A stretch of 64,000 nt of DNA from Oceanobacillus sp. FSL K6-2867 (GTDB lineage Bacteria > Bacillota > Bacilli > Bacillales > Amphibacillaceae). The notes under the pieces were generated by a model. The model did no database searches. It had not been told where the DNA came from and worked only from the letters and a program-made list of their open reading frames with translations. The position numbers and the translations under genes are program-made. Where the stretch lies: NCBI RefSeq assembly GCF_037963145.1, contig NZ_CP150144.1, positions 3,100,001 through 3,164,000 on the forward strand, given 5' to 3'. This document shows positions 16,368 to 24,265 of the stretch, piece by piece; the first letter of the stretch is position 1, and each line of letters opens with the position of its first letter.

Positions 16368-17120
16368 TTAGTTCATTGTCAAACCGCCGTCTATTGTGAA
16401 ATTTTGACCTGTAATACCGTCTGCATTTTCCGAAGATAAATAAGCGACCATATTGGCTACATCTTGAGGTGTAGTCACTTTCTTCAATGGCGTTGATTGA
16501 GCAATTAAATCGAATACTTCTGGTGTTGTAACGGCACTCGCGTTAGTTGTTTTTAATAATCCACCTGAAACTACATTCGCTTTTATACCATATACACCTA
16601 ATTCGGAAGCGATATTCCGTGTAAAACCTATTAACCCAGCTTTAGCTGTTGTATATTCGTGATAGGGTACAACAGGATTTTGATATAAATTTGTACCGAT
16701 GCTTATAATACTTCCATTTTGCCGTTCAATAAATTGGGGGATGACGCTTTGAATTACATTAAAAGCTGCTTTTAACGTACCATCTAGTTGTTTTTGATAA
16801 TCATCCCATGTAAGTTCTGTGAAGGATTTTTGTTTGGTTGGATCAAACTTGAAATCTACCAATGCATTATTGACGACAACATCTATTTGGCCAAAATATT
16901 CCGTTGCTTTTTTTATCAATTCATCTACTTCTTTACGATTTGTTACATCAGCCTGAATTGCAATAGCATTCTCTTCACCAATCTCAGAAACGAGCTTCTC
17001 AGCAGCTTCTTTGCTTTGATAGTAGTTGATAACCACTTGAAATCCTTGCTGTGCCAATGTCTTTACAATAGTTGCCCCTAACCCTCTGCTGCTTCCTGTT
17101 ACTAATACTGTTCTAGTCAT
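16368..17120 (-). CDS. Short-chain dehydrogenase under TPP riboswitch control
   Basis: A 250-residue SDR. The frame is open to 17198, inside the riboswitch terminator, but the ribosome site ATAGGAG and the canonical MTRTVLVTGSSRGLG beginning fix the start at 17120. TGSSRGLG is the cofactor loop, NNAL replaces the usual NNAG near residue 92, and YTTAK near 160 gives the Tyr-Lys pair; the position normally held by the catalytic serine, about 13 residues earlier, seems to be Thr or Asn, which is unusual. It ends TGQNFTIDGGLTMN as expected. First gene of the riboswitch operon, followed by the flavin monooxygenase. The substrate is unknown, but regulation suggests thiamine metabolism. Confidence 0.88.
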   Translation of the reverse strand: MTRTVLVTGSSRGLGATIVKTLAQQGFQVVINYYQSKEAAEKLVSEIGEENAIAIQADVTNRKEVDELIKKATEYFGQIDVVVNNALVDFKFDPTKQKSFTELTWDDYQKQLDGTLKAAFNVIQSVIPQFIERQNGSIISIGTNLYQNPVVPYHEYTTAKAGLIGFTRNIASELGVYGIKANVVSGGLLKTTNASAVTTPEVFDLIAQSTPLKKVTTPQDVANMVAYLSSENADGITGQNFTIDGGLTMN

Positions 17121-17149
17121 CCTAACAACTCCTATTAATAAAATGATAG

Positions 17150-17191
17150 ATAAAATAAAAATACGCAACCATCCCATAGGAAAGCTGCGTA
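17150..17191 (-). terminator. Expression-platform terminator of the TPP riboswitch
   Basis: On the minus strand TACGCA and TGCGTA close a hairpin containing CTTTCC...GGGATGG, followed by ATTTTTATTTTAT. It lies between the aptamer and the SDR start, where an intrinsic terminator would stop transcription when TPP is bound. Confidence 0.65.
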
Positions 17192-17255
17192 AAAACAAAT
17201 AACTACATATTAAAAATAAGGCATAAACGTTCTTTAAGTATGTATTTAGAGTTTA

Positions 17256-17338
17256 CACTTTCCTACGCTAGTTTCAACTAGTTCAGGTTCAAAGGGTTTG
17301 AGTAATACTCATCTCAGTTAAATAACACCCCTAGTGCA
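17256..17338 (-). ncRNA. TPP riboswitch (THI element)
   Basis: Read on the minus strand, the conserved blocks occur in the right order and spacing: CACTAGGGGTG, then CTGAGATGAG, a short variable helix (AGTATTACT), then ACCCTTTGAACCTGA, ACTAGTTGAAACTAG and GCGTAGGAAAG. These are the pyrimidine- and diphosphate-sensing parts of the thiamine diphosphate aptamer, as in Bacillus tenA. The aptamer lies about 135 bases upstream of the SDR start with a terminator hairpin between. It should switch off the SDR and LLM monooxygenase genes when TPP is abundant. Confidence 0.95.
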
Positions 17339-17574
17339 TATAATTAAGTTATATTCAATGTTATAATCTTAAGAAATTTATGTCAAGGGAATAGGGCTGG
17401 TTAACATAATTTTATGATTTTTGCTATAAAACGTGATTGTTTTTTTATTCAATTTATACTCTTAATCATAATGGATTCATATTTATAATCGATCATTAAT
17501 TAACAAGTTTAGGTTTCTTAAAAGGTTAGTTTAAATTAGAGTTCATAACAATGAAATCATTTGGATCCTTAATT

Positions 17575-17820
17575 TTAAAAACCTTCATATTTAGCAAATT
17601 GTTCAAATGTATTTTCATTATCTATCAAACCACATATTCCACATTGAATACGGTATTTTGGCCCCTTATACATCTGATGGAACATTTCTGTATTCTCATC
17701 TGTATAACTTTCCAGTAATTCTCCAGTTTTTGCATCTAGTTTAACAGGTATTGCGATTTGCTCAATGAGATTAAAGCGGGATTTATTTGTTTTGCAATTT
17801 GGACAACGGTATGGCTTCAT
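17575..17820 (-). CDS. Hypothetical two-knuckle zinc-ribbon protein
   Basis: An 81-residue protein with CPNCKTNK at residues 6-13 and CGICG at about 60-64, a four-cysteine zinc ribbon. GGAGGT 9 bases before the ATG supports the start. The middle is polar and rich in acidic residues, without membrane segments. I do not recognise a named family. Zinc ribbons of this kind often bind nucleic acid or proteins. It is a lone gene on the minus strand upstream of the divergent lyase operon. Confidence 0.65.
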   Translation of the reverse strand: MKPYRCPNCKTNKSRFNLIEQIAIPVKLDAKTGELLESYTDENTEMFHQMYKGPKYRIQCGICGLIDNENTFEQFAKYEGF

Positions 17821-18015
17821 CCGTATTGCACCTCCATATGTCTTTTAGTGATGACGGTCATTTTCTGATTTTCATGTTTATTGTGGCCTATTTGCTTTTT
17901 ATTATTCGGGAAACTGTTTGTTTGGGGAGTTTTGTTTTGGTTAATGAGCTTCTAAAACTTTAATATGGAACAATTTACTCTTTTCGTATTTATTGATAAA
18001 AATTAAAAATTCCTA

Positions 18016-18044
18016 TTGAAAAGTAAACGCATTCATATTATAAT
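18016..18044 (+). promoter_or_regulatory. Sigma-A promoter of the DapA/TctCBA operon
   Basis: TTGAAA (18016-18021), a 17-base spacer and a consensus TATAAT (18039-18044). The expected start point near 18051 lies inside the first LacI operator, so bound repressor would cover the start site. Confidence 0.85.
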
Positions 18045-18047
18045 ATG

Positions 18048-18064
18048 ATAAAACGTTTTACTAT
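18048..18064. promoter_or_regulatory. LacI-type operator O1
   Basis: ATAAAACGTTTTACTAT contains the CG-centred palindrome TAAAACGTTTTA. It overlaps the predicted transcription start. An identical 17-base copy is found 76 bases downstream. Confidence 0.75.
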
Positions 18065-18123
18065 ATTATCATGCATTTAACATAGATTATAGGGGTTAAA
18101 TATAAGATATTTAAGTATATATA

Positions 18124-18140
18124 ATAAAACGTTTTACTAT
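18124..18140. promoter_or_regulatory. LacI-type operator O2
   Basis: A second identical ATAAAACGTTTTACTAT, ending 16 bases before the lyase start and just before its ribosome site. The 76-base spacing, about seven helical turns, would allow looping between two bound dimers. The regulator encoded at 19115 is the natural candidate. Confidence 0.75.
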
Positions 18141-18156
18141 GTATAGGAGGGGCGAA

Positions 18157-19065
18157 ATGAAAAAACTGTATGGTGTTACTACAGCAATGATAACTCCGAT
18201 GTATGAAAATGGAGAAATCAACCTAGAAGGCACGAAGGAATTAACGAATTTTTTAATTGATAAGGGTGTTGATTGTCTTTACCCATTAGGAACAACAGGA
18301 GAAATGTTTAAGCTTTCGGTATCTGAGAGGAAAAGGGTTGCTGAAGCGGTTATTCAAACAGCGAATAATAGGGTGAATGTTTTTATCCATGTTGGTGCTA
18401 TGAATCAAAGAGATACAATTGATTTGGCCCAGCATGCATATGAAGCTGGAGCAGATGGTATTGGTGTCGTTACACCTGCATTCTTTAGCGCAAATGATTA
18501 TGAAATTGAAGAATATTATGCAACAGTTTCAAAGAAACTACCAAGTGATTTCCCTATTTATCTATATAGTATTCCTCAGCTATCAGGAAATGAGTTATCC
18601 ATCCCAGTTGTAAAAAAATTAGTAGAAAAATATGAAAATATAATAGGAATTAAATATAGTTATCCTGATTTTGTGATGTTAAAAGATTACTTAGCTGTTG
18701 GAAATGATGGATTTTCCGCATTAACCGGTGCAGATTCCTTATTCTTACCTGCGTTGGCACTGGGATGTGATGGTGTGGTTTCAGGTGTTTCCTGTGTTTT
18801 CCCAGAACCATTTGTTGAGATATACAAAGCTTATCAAAATAAAGAATTAGATAGGGCAAGAGAATTACAAAGACATGCAGACAAGTTAATTACATTATTA
18901 AAAGGTGGTTCTAATATGTCTTATTTTAAAAAGGCTATTGAATATAGGGGAATCCAAGCAGGTTCTGTTAAAGCACCTCAATTAGATATCGGCAGTCAGG
19001 AGGAAAAAGAACTGATTGAAAAACTCGATGGGTGGAAGTTAAACATTCCTTTGGTAATCCGATAG
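18157..19065 (+). CDS. Dihydrodipicolinate synthase/N-acetylneuraminate lyase family aldolase
   Basis: A 302-residue class I aldolase or dehydratase. An upstream ATG at 18139 sits inside the operator; AGGAGG seven bases before 18157 sets the true start. GTTGE near residue 46 is the family's carboxylate-binding loop, YLYSIP near 133 holds the catalytic tyrosine and IIGIKYS near 160 the Schiff-base lysine. The family includes lyases for keto-deoxy sugar acids and sialic acid as well as DapA. Association with a transporter and PfkB kinase, away from lysine genes, indicates sugar-acid breakdown rather than lysine synthesis. First gene of a LacI-controlled operon. Confidence 0.88.
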   Translation: MKKLYGVTTAMITPMYENGEINLEGTKELTNFLIDKGVDCLYPLGTTGEMFKLSVSERKRVAEAVIQTANNRVNVFIHVGAMNQRDTIDLAQHAYEAGADGIGVVTPAFFSANDYEIEEYYATVSKKLPSDFPIYLYSIPQLSGNELSIPVVKKLVEKYENIIGIKYSYPDFVMLKDYLAVGNDGFSALTGADSLFLPALALGCDGVVSGVSCVFPEPFVEIYKAYQNKELDRARELQRHADKLITLLKGGSNMSYFKKAIEYRGIQAGSVKAPQLDIGSQEEKELIEKLDGWKLNIPLVIR

Positions 19066-19114
19066 CCTTTCCGTTATTCTGTATGGAAGAATGATGTTAC
19101 GGAGGCGGAAGTTA

Positions 19115-20125
19115 ATGAAGAAAATTACGATAAAAGATGTTGCAAAAGATGCAGGAGTTTCCATTAGTACCGTGTCAAAGGTCATCAATAATAAAGGATA
19201 CATTGGAAAAGACTCACGTGCTAAAGTGGTGGAATCTATAAAACGCTTAGGATATAAAGTAAATGCAAATGCAAGAAGTTTAAAGTCTTCGAAGTCTAAT
19301 AAGGTTGCGGTTCTCATATCCGATATTTCGAATCCTTATTTAATGTCAATTGCAAAAGAAGTTGAAAAAACGATTCGTGGTTTGGGTTTTCATATGATCC
19401 TTGTAAGTCACAGTGATGAAGAAGGAACAGAGAATGCTGCCCTACAAATTATTATAGAACAGCAAGTCGCTGCTATTGTTGTTATTCCTACAGGTGGAAA
19501 TCAGGATGTGTTCCAAAGTATAAAAAAATCAAATATTCCAGTTATTTCTGTTGATAGGGAAATTGAAAATGTAGAGACTGATTTAATTGTAGACGATAAT
19601 TATTATGGATCGTTTGAAAGTGTTAGATATCTTTCCGAACTTGGGCACAAACGTATAGGCATTATATATGGACATACAAGAAATTCAATTGGACGAGATA
19701 GATACCAAGGAGCCATGGATGCAATAAAACATTTCAATTTAGATTCGGATCTAACATTAATAAAGGAGACGAACTTTAAAGAAGAATTAGCATATAGAGC
19801 AACAATGGAATTAATGCGGCTTCCAGATGCTCCTACTGCAATCTATTCTTGTAATAATACTATGACTATAGGAGTTTTAAAAGCATTAAGAGATTATGGT
19901 GTTCATATTCCAAATGAAGTCTCTATTATCGCATTTGGGGATCAGAAACAGTGGGAATTATTTGTTCCCAAACTAACTTTAATGACACAACATATAAGTA
20001 GAATTGGAATTGAAGCATCTATTATGTTAAAAAATCGCTTAATGTTAGATAAAAGATTTCCTGAAAAAAAGATTGTTATTAGACCAACTTTAGTAGAAGG
20101 TCAATCGTGTCGAAAAATTACTTAA
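19115..20125 (+). CDS. LacI-family transcriptional regulator
   Basis: A 336-residue repressor. The helix-turn-helix TIKDVAKDAGVSISTVSKVI is at residues 4-23 with the hinge helix ANARSLKSSKS near 55; the rest is a periplasmic-binding-protein-like sensor domain (VAVLISDISNPY, VISVDREIENVETD, FGDQ near 275). GGAGG nine bases upstream fixes the start at 19115, since the open frame begins at 19091. It lies inside the operon it probably controls through the two TAAAACGTTTTA operators at 18048 and 18124. The effector is probably the imported compound or its breakdown product. Confidence 0.92.
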   Translation: MKKITIKDVAKDAGVSISTVSKVINNKGYIGKDSRAKVVESIKRLGYKVNANARSLKSSKSNKVAVLISDISNPYLMSIAKEVEKTIRGLGFHMILVSHSDEEGTENAALQIIIEQQVAAIVVIPTGGNQDVFQSIKKSNIPVISVDREIENVETDLIVDDNYYGSFESVRYLSELGHKRIGIIYGHTRNSIGRDRYQGAMDAIKHFNLDSDLTLIKETNFKEELAYRATMELMRLPDAPTAIYSCNNTMTIGVLKALRDYGVHIPNEVSIIAFGDQKQWELFVPKLTLMTQHISRIGIEASIMLKNRLMLDKRFPEKKIVIRPTLVEGQSCRKIT

Positions 20126-20142
20126 ATTGGAGGTAAATATCT

Positions 20143-21135
20143 ATGAAAAAGTTTATTTCGTTCTTCTTAATTTCTAGTTTAGTTCTTTTCTTAGCTGCTT
20201 GTGGTAATTCAGACAGTAAAGCGGGAAGCTCTGCTGATCAAGAGACAGGTTCAAGTTTTCCTGAAGACCAAATTGAAGTAGTCGTTCCTTTTGCTGCTGG
20301 TGGAGCATCTGACTTAGTTTCTCGTACGATTGCAACAGAAATGGAAAAGGAACTTGGTGTACCAGTTGTTATAACAAATAAAACTGGAGGCTCTGGTGCA
20401 ACTGGTTTACTTTCCGTTAAAGATGCCAACCCAGATGGATACACAATCGGCTATGTACCAGTTGAATTAGCAATGTTGGAAAGTCTGGGATTAGCAGAAA
20501 TAAGTCCTGAAGATTATGCAGCATTAGGTCAATTAATGACAATCCCTGCTGGAATTATTGTTAGCGGAGATGCTCCTTATAATTCAGTTGAAGAATTTGT
20601 TGAACATGCAAAAGAAAATCCTGGAGAAATCAAAATAGGTAACTCAGGTACTGGATCCATTTGGCATATTGCAGCTGCAGCATTTGCTGGAGAAGCGGAC
20701 ATAGAAATTGGACATGTTCCATATGATGGTGCTGCACCAGCTGTAACCGCTTTAATGGGTGGTCATATTGATGCTGTTACAGTTAGTCCATCTGAAGCAA
20801 TTTCTGGTATTGAAAGTGGGGATCTTAAAGTGCTTGCTGTTATGAGTGAAGAACGTGATGTAAATGCTCCCGATTCTCCTACATTACAGGAATTAGGGTA
20901 TGATATAAACCTTGGAGGATGGGGTGGTTTTGTTGCTCCAAAGGAAATTCCAGAGGATGTATTAGAAGCATTAAAAGCTGCTTTTGAAACAGCATATAAT
21001 AGTGATGCATTCCAAAAACTATTAGAAGATAGAGGGATGAACCCTGACTATAAACCAGGAGATGAGTTCCAGGAATTTGCAAAAGATCAATATGATTTCT
21101 ATAGTGAGTTAATTCCTACAATCGAATTTGAATAA
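20143..21135 (+). CDS. tctC: Tripartite tricarboxylate transporter receptor lipoprotein (TctC/BugT family)
   Basis: A 330-residue solute receptor with lipobox LAAC near residue 20. IEVVVPFAAGGASDLVSRTIATEME near 45-70 is the family's first ligand loop, and KIGNSGTGSIWHIAAAAF near 165 and HVPYDGAAPAVTALMGGHID near 192 are the other two. Members bind small carboxylates. It lies 17 bases after the regulator and is followed by TctB and TctA, completing the three-part transporter. Family is firm; the ligand is unknown and need not be citrate. Confidence 0.93.
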   Translation: MKKFISFFLISSLVLFLAACGNSDSKAGSSADQETGSSFPEDQIEVVVPFAAGGASDLVSRTIATEMEKELGVPVVITNKTGGSGATGLLSVKDANPDGYTIGYVPVELAMLESLGLAEISPEDYAALGQLMTIPAGIIVSGDAPYNSVEEFVEHAKENPGEIKIGNSGTGSIWHIAAAAFAGEADIEIGHVPYDGAAPAVTALMGGHIDAVTVSPSEAISGIESGDLKVLAVMSEERDVNAPDSPTLQELGYDINLGGWGGFVAPKEIPEDVLEALKAAFETAYNSDAFQKLLEDRGMNPDYKPGDEFQEFAKDQYDFYSELIPTIEFE

Positions 21136-21174
21136 GAATTAAATCTCTTACTTGGTCTGAAGGGAGGAAAGGTT

Positions 21175-21606
21175 ATGAGAGCTGCAAATTTGATGTTTAG
21201 TATTGCTATTATCGGGATTTGTGGATTTCTATTTTCAGAAACTTATCAATTCACAACAATGTTTGCTCAAGATGGTATTGGTCCAGCGTTTTTCCCTCGA
21301 GTTATATTAGCATTGATTATTATTACACAACTGTTCGAGTTAGTAAAAAGCTTTAGACTAGAAAATAGCCCGATGGTTCCGAAAAGTATGTGGCCAAATT
21401 CTATCAGACTAGTGATTTTTATTGCAGTTGTTATATTATTTATTAGTTTATTAGGGGTTGTACCATTTATCATTAATGCTAGTATTTCGTTGTTCTTATT
21501 ATGTTTAATATTGAGGCTGCCTTTTTTCCCTTCCGTATTAGCATCAGTGGGATTGAGTGTGGTTGTGTACATCATCTTTAAAGAAGGTTTTAATATTATG
21601 ATTTAG
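21175..21606 (+). CDS. tctB: Tripartite tricarboxylate transporter small membrane subunit (TctB family)
   Basis: A 143-residue protein with four predicted membrane helices, typical TctB size and topology. A DGIGPAFFPRVIL motif near residue 35 between helices one and two is characteristic (G-P-x-x-FP-R). GGGAGG precedes the ATG. It assists the large TctA permease encoded 18 bases downstream. Its sequence is poorly conserved across the family, so position and motif carry the call. Confidence 0.87.
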   Translation: MRAANLMFSIAIIGICGFLFSETYQFTTMFAQDGIGPAFFPRVILALIIITQLFELVKSFRLENSPMVPKSMWPNSIRLVIFIAVVILFISLLGVVPFIINASISLFLLCLILRLPFFPSVLASVGLSVVVYIIFKEGFNIMI

Positions 21607-21624
21607 AAAGGGGAGTGGTTTCTT

Positions 21625-23121
21625 ATGGAAATTATTGCTCAGTTATTCGCACCAGGTACTCTGCTGTTTATGCTTATAGGCGGTGTTGTGGGACTATTCA
21701 TAGGAGCACTTCCCGGATTAAGTGCAACCATGGGTGTCGCAATTCTTACTCCTTTGACATTTTGGTTACCTCCTGAACAGGGGTTAGCAATGCTGATTTC
21801 TATTTACTGTGTTGCTATTTTTGCCGGGGGAATTCCTGCAATATTGGTTAATACCCCTGGAACACCGGCATCTATGGTGACCACGTTTGAAGGATATCCA
21901 TTAACCAAACAAGGTAAAGCCGGTATTGCTTTAGGGATTAATGCTATCTATTCGGGATTAGGTGGAATTATTAGTGTTATCTTTCTAATGCTTCTTGCTC
22001 AACCGCTGTCTAGTTTTGCTCTCCGGTTCGGTGCTGTTGAATATTTTGCTCTTGCATTTTTCGGCTTATCGATGATTATTAGTGTTTCTGGTAAATCGAT
22101 ATCAAAAGGACTTATTAGTGGTTTCATTGGTTTATTCATTGCAACCATTGGACTTGACCCAATTACAAGTACACCACGGTTTACCTATGAACTGAGCGGA
22201 TTATATGAGGGGGTTTCCTTCATTCCAATTATGATAGGATTGTTTGGTTTGGGTGAGGTTTTTTATCAATTCCTTACAAAAGGGGATAAATTTGCTGCAA
22301 ATAAAAAGAATACTAAAAAGAAAGTTGGAAGAATTCTTCCAAATAAAGAGGAAAGAAAAGAAATGCGAAAGCCGTTTGCTATTTCTGCGATTCTTTCTCC
22401 TATCATTGGAGCAATTCCAGGAGCAGGTGGTGATATTGCCTCTATCATTACCTGGGAACAAAGTAAGCGATTTACAAAGGGAAAGAAAAAAGAAGAATAT
22501 GGAAAGGGTTCATTGGGAGGGCTTGCGGCAACTACTTCTGCTAATAATGGTGTTATCGGTGGAGCTTTTACGACCATGCTTACACTTGGCCTTCCAGGCG
22601 ATTCTGTCACAGCGATTTTAATTGGTGCTTTAATGATGTATGGAATGCAACCAGGACCAAATTTATTTGTAGAAAGTCCAGATATTGTATTTCTCATTAT
22701 TGGCTTACTATTATTAGCTAATATTCTTGTGATTGTAGTAGGTTTATTAGGTGCTAATCTATTTTCTCGTATTATACTTATCAAACAGGAATATATATGG
22801 ATTTCTGTTATTCTATTTAGTATTATTGGTGCCTTTGCTCTTAATAACTCTTATTTTGACGTATGGATTGTACTAGTTAGTGGAATAGTAGGTTTGATTT
22901 TTAGAAAATTAGATTACCCACTAGGACCTTTAATTCTTGGACTTTTATTAGGACCGATGGCTGAATCGAATCTGCGGAGAGCATTAGTAATGGGGGGAGA
23001 TCAACCTCTTGCTGTATTCTATACAAGTCCAATCGCCATGATCTTAATTGGTATTTCCGTTTTATCATTAGGTATTCCAATTATTCGAAGTTTCTTTAGT
23101 AAAAGAAAACAAAATGCTTAG
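21625..23121 (+). CDS. tctA: Tripartite tricarboxylate transporter large permease (TctA family)
   Basis: A 498-residue permease with about 11-12 membrane helices, normal length. GVVGLFIGALPGLSATMGVAILTPLTFWLPPEQGL near residues 20-54 is the family signature; a second repeat is seen at ISAILSPIIGAIPGAGGDIASIITWEQ near 255 and TLGLPGDSVTAILIGALMMYG near 320. Together with TctB and the TctC receptor it makes a secondary transporter. GGGGAG precedes the ATG. Its stop lies 20 bases before the kinase start. Confidence 0.95.
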   Translation: MEIIAQLFAPGTLLFMLIGGVVGLFIGALPGLSATMGVAILTPLTFWLPPEQGLAMLISIYCVAIFAGGIPAILVNTPGTPASMVTTFEGYPLTKQGKAGIALGINAIYSGLGGIISVIFLMLLAQPLSSFALRFGAVEYFALAFFGLSMIISVSGKSISKGLISGFIGLFIATIGLDPITSTPRFTYELSGLYEGVSFIPIMIGLFGLGEVFYQFLTKGDKFAANKKNTKKKVGRILPNKEERKEMRKPFAISAILSPIIGAIPGAGGDIASIITWEQSKRFTKGKKKEEYGKGSLGGLAATTSANNGVIGGAFTTMLTLGLPGDSVTAILIGALMMYGMQPGPNLFVESPDIVFLIIGLLLLANILVIVVGLLGANLFSRIILIKQEYIWISVILFSIIGAFALNNSYFDVWIVLVSGIVGLIFRKLDYPLGPLILGLLLGPMAESNLRRALVMGGDQPLAVFYTSPIAMILIGISVLSLGIPIIRSFFSKRKQNA

Positions 23122-23140
23122 GTTACGATGGAGGTATATT

Positions 23141-24004
23141 ATGGAAGCCCCAAAAATTACAATCGTTGGCAGTATTAATATGGATTTAATGACTTCTGTT
23201 CCGAGAATACCTGAACAGGGAGAAACATTGTTAGCAAACTCCTTTATTGTAAAGCCGGGAGGAAAAGGAGCAAATCAGGCAGTTGCGGCAGCGCGTCTTG
23301 GTGCCGATGTTACTATGATTGGGAAAGTAGGTAGCGATTCTTTCGGCATAGAATTACGTGAGCAACTTGAAAAAGAAGGCATTGATATCCAACATGTAGA
23401 AGTAGAGCATGCAACCAGTACTGGGATAGCCAACATTATTTTATATGAGAATGACAATCGTATTATGGTTGTCCCAGGAGCAAACGAATATGTAACACCA
23501 AAATATGTAGAGCAAAATAAAAGCCAACTTTTACATAGTGATTTGGTATTAATGCAGTTAGAAATTCCAATTGAAACCATTGTTTGGTGTGCGAATTTTT
23601 GTTTTGAAAATAATATCCCAATCATTATTAATCCGGCACCAGCGTTGGATTTACCTGAGGAAATCTGGAGAAAGTGTAAGTATATTACGCCAAATGAAGA
23701 GGAAGCAATTAAACTTTTTGGGACTAACATAGATGATTATGAAGATAGTTTAATTACCACCTTAGGGAGCAGAGGAGCCCGCTATAAAGATAATATTGTA
23801 CCCAGCTTCCCCACAAATGTTGTGGATACAACCGGAGTCGGAGATACATTTAACGGGGCGCTGGCAACTTATATTGCTTCAGGTTTAGATATAAACGATG
23901 CTATCCTTAAAGCAAACATTGCTGCATCTTTAGCGATAGAAAAGGCAGGTGCCCAAGAGGGAATGCCTACTTGGGAACAGGTAGAGGGACGATGTACGGA
24001 ATAG
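23141..24004 (+). CDS. PfkB-family sugar kinase, ribokinase-like
   Basis: A 287-residue kinase. GGAGG 5 bases before ATG 23141 decides the start over an earlier in-frame codon at 23114. IVGSINMDLMTSVPRIPEQGETL near residue 7 and the PGGKGANQAVAAARLGADVTMIGKVGSD segment near 40 are ribokinase signatures, and DTTGVGDTFNGALATYI near 230 is the anion-hole/catalytic motif with Asp as the base; Val replaces the commonest Ala there. It phosphorylates a pentose, nucleoside or keto sugar acid. As the last gene of the operon with a DapA-family lyase, it may act on the imported compound before or after cleavage; the order cannot be told from sequence. Confidence 0.9.
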   Translation: MEAPKITIVGSINMDLMTSVPRIPEQGETLLANSFIVKPGGKGANQAVAAARLGADVTMIGKVGSDSFGIELREQLEKEGIDIQHVEVEHATSTGIANIILYENDNRIMVVPGANEYVTPKYVEQNKSQLLHSDLVLMQLEIPIETIVWCANFCFENNIPIIINPAPALDLPEEIWRKCKYITPNEEEAIKLFGTNIDDYEDSLITTLGSRGARYKDNIVPSFPTNVVDTTGVGDTFNGALATYIASGLDINDAILKANIAASLAIEKAGAQEGMPTWEQVEGRCTE

Positions 24005-24047
24005 CATTCGCTTACTGATCGTGAACGAGTTTACGAATGTTTACATT

Positions 24048-24076
24048 AATACACCCCACTTATTGTGGGGTGTATT
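24048..24076 (+). terminator. Hairpin terminator after kinase gene
   Basis: AATACACCCCA pairs with TGGGGTGTATT across a 7-base loop, 43 bases after the stop. GC-rich core but no long T-run. Placed to end the DapA-TctCBA-kinase operon. Confidence 0.65.
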
Positions 24077-24265
24077 CAGAAGTTTTATAGCTTTTGGTTA
24101 GTATAAATCCTCGGTTAAGAGATACAAAGCAGCTCATTAACAGGCAGGGAGAATAACACGTTGCCTTTCTCATTATTTTTATTGTCAATGAGAACAGTGC
24201 AACTTTAGTATAAATGAATCTAACTTAGCCGAAAAATCAACGCAGCGAATTATCTCCCAATTCTC

